64,000 bases of DNA from Bryobacterales bacterium (lineage in GTDB: Bacteria > Acidobacteriota > Terriglobia > Bryobacterales > Bryobacteraceae): the NCBI GenBank assembly GCA_003166865.1, contig PMUP01000088.1, forward strand, positions 107,624 through 171,623. The letters are read 5' to 3'. Positions 63,606-64,000 of this stretch are shown piece by piece; within the stretch, counting starts at the first letter, position 1; every line of letters begins with the position of its first letter. Under the pieces are notes generated by a model. That model worked only from the letters and a program-made list of their open reading frames with translations. It was not told where the DNA came from and ran no database searches. A program made the position numbers and the translations under genes.

Positions 63606-63608
63606 TCA
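63586..63608 (-). repeat. Dispersed repeat C, copy 2
   Basis: Reverse complement of 41067-41089 with 21 of 23 positions identical (TGAACCGCAGCCGTGA then GGGAGCG). Its first three bases, TGA, are the stop codon of the small protein encoded at 63606-63854. Confidence 0.5.
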
Positions 63609-63854
63609 AAAAGAGGCGCTGGCGGCACGGGCGGGCGGTTGCATGTAGAAGCGCACATGTTCGATGTGGCGGGACTCGTTGAGGCGCATCAGGCGCTGGG
63701 AGAAGGCTTCGACCTGGTCTTTTGAAAAAACGAAGCCATGGTCGGCGGGCTCCCAGGGAACTCCTTTGTGTTTATGGAGTTCGAGGAGGGCGGCGGCGCG
63801 CTTGAGTTCGCGTTCTTCGTCGTGGCGGGGCCGACGCACTGGCAGAAAGAGCAT
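63606..63854 (-). CDS. Small hypothetical protein
   Basis: An 82-residue basic protein, no signal or membrane segment. Sequence features are RRPRHDEERELKRAAALLEL, VPWEPADHGFVFSKDQVEAF and RHIEHVRFYMQPPA, suggesting a helical N-terminus and a mixed C-terminal part. No family recognised. Start ATG 63854; stop supplied by dispersed repeat C. Divergent to the gene beginning at 63936. Confidence 0.55.
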   Translation of the reverse strand: MLFLPVRRPRHDEERELKRAAALLELHKHKGVPWEPADHGFVFSKDQVEAFSQRLMRLNESRHIEHVRFYMQPPARAASASF

Positions 63855-63935
63855 TGAACATCACCCGTAAGGCGAGCGTAGCTTTCGGGCTGCTGGCAGC
63901 GCAGCGAGAAGTATACTAGTCGAAGCAGAGGCACG

Positions 63936-64000
63936 ATGAGCACTGTAACTATCTCCTCTCCTATCCACCGTGAACCGGTGACCTGCCCGATATTTTGTAC
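63936..64000 (+). CDS. Start of a gene cut by the window edge
   Basis: An ATG at 63936 with GAGG five bases before it opens a frame of 21 codons (MSTVTISSPIHREPVTCPIF) with no stop before the window ends. TATACT at 63911-63916 could be its -10 box. Too little to name a function. Confidence 0.4.
   Translation, partial: MSTVTISSPIHREPVTCPIFC

Overview
The window looks like chromosomal DNA of an Acidobacteriota soil bacterium of the Solibacter/Bryobacter type. The basis is inference from gene content: a secreted protein ending in the Solibacter-type C-terminal domain (56268-59174), a DUF1592 cytochrome plus DUF1552 pair (30948-34768), a GAF protein with a helical tail I associate with this phylum (41136-42239), high GC, and dense gene packing with many 4-base stop/start overlaps. 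I see no tRNA, rRNA, CRISPR array, prophage or intact insertion sequence. Plasticity shows only as short dispersed repeats, three toxin-antitoxin-type pairs (one broken) and a few gene fragments.

Layout. 1-5242: nitrogen control, with an ammonium channel and PII facing a GlnD-like protein whose catalytic motifs are eroded. 5239-9357: truncated SDR, small secreted protein, TonB-like protein, a DCC/lipase-maturation-factor fusion and a PilZ protein. 9379-13032: sigma54 activator and a membrane HD-GYP/GAF/GGDEF protein (cyclic-di-GMP signalling). 13040-17221: a dipeptide/oligopeptide ABC importer operon. 17205-25408: serA, GatB/YqeY, methyltransferase, M23 peptidase, TPR protein, glycosyltransferase-acetyltransferase fusion and a DUF465 protein, closed by a strong terminator. 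25499-26082: DUF433/DUF5615 pair. 26111-30897 (minus strand): aminotransferase, OB-fold and thiolase genes in an overlapping operon, then a secreted protein and a secreted ankyrin protein. 30948-35994 (plus strand): DUF1592 cytochrome, DUF1552 Tat protein and an acyl-CoA dehydrogenase-like gene.

36003-41055: HAD phosphatase behind a Phd/VapC module whose toxin has an internal stop, then xdhC-mocA-asmA. 41136-48626: GAF protein, lytic transglycosylase, zinc alcohol dehydrogenase, polysaccharide-export-type ABC permease, DinB-like protein, Gly/Tyr-rich secreted protein and a PPi-type phosphofructokinase. 48626-53017: methyltransferase, intact VapBC, LOR/SDH-family protein, queF and a coiled-coil methyltransferase. 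53014-59174: predicted alpha/alpha-barrel protein, Hsp70-family protein and the large beta-propeller surface protein. 59189-64000: SpoU-type RNA methyltransferase, small secreted protein, a decayed PH-domain copy beside its intact relative, a hybrid histidine kinase lacking its phospho-acceptors, a small conserved-looking protein and the start of a gene leaving the window.

The strongest signals for follow-up are the two apparent pseudoenzymes in signalling positions (GlnD-like, 2720-5242; hybrid kinase, 61012-63378), the acyl-CoA dehydrogenase-like gene whose conserved N-terminus has no ATG/GTG/TTG start, the ankyrin/cytochrome/DUF1552 locus around a 50-base divergent promoter, and short repeats that sit exactly on stop codons.
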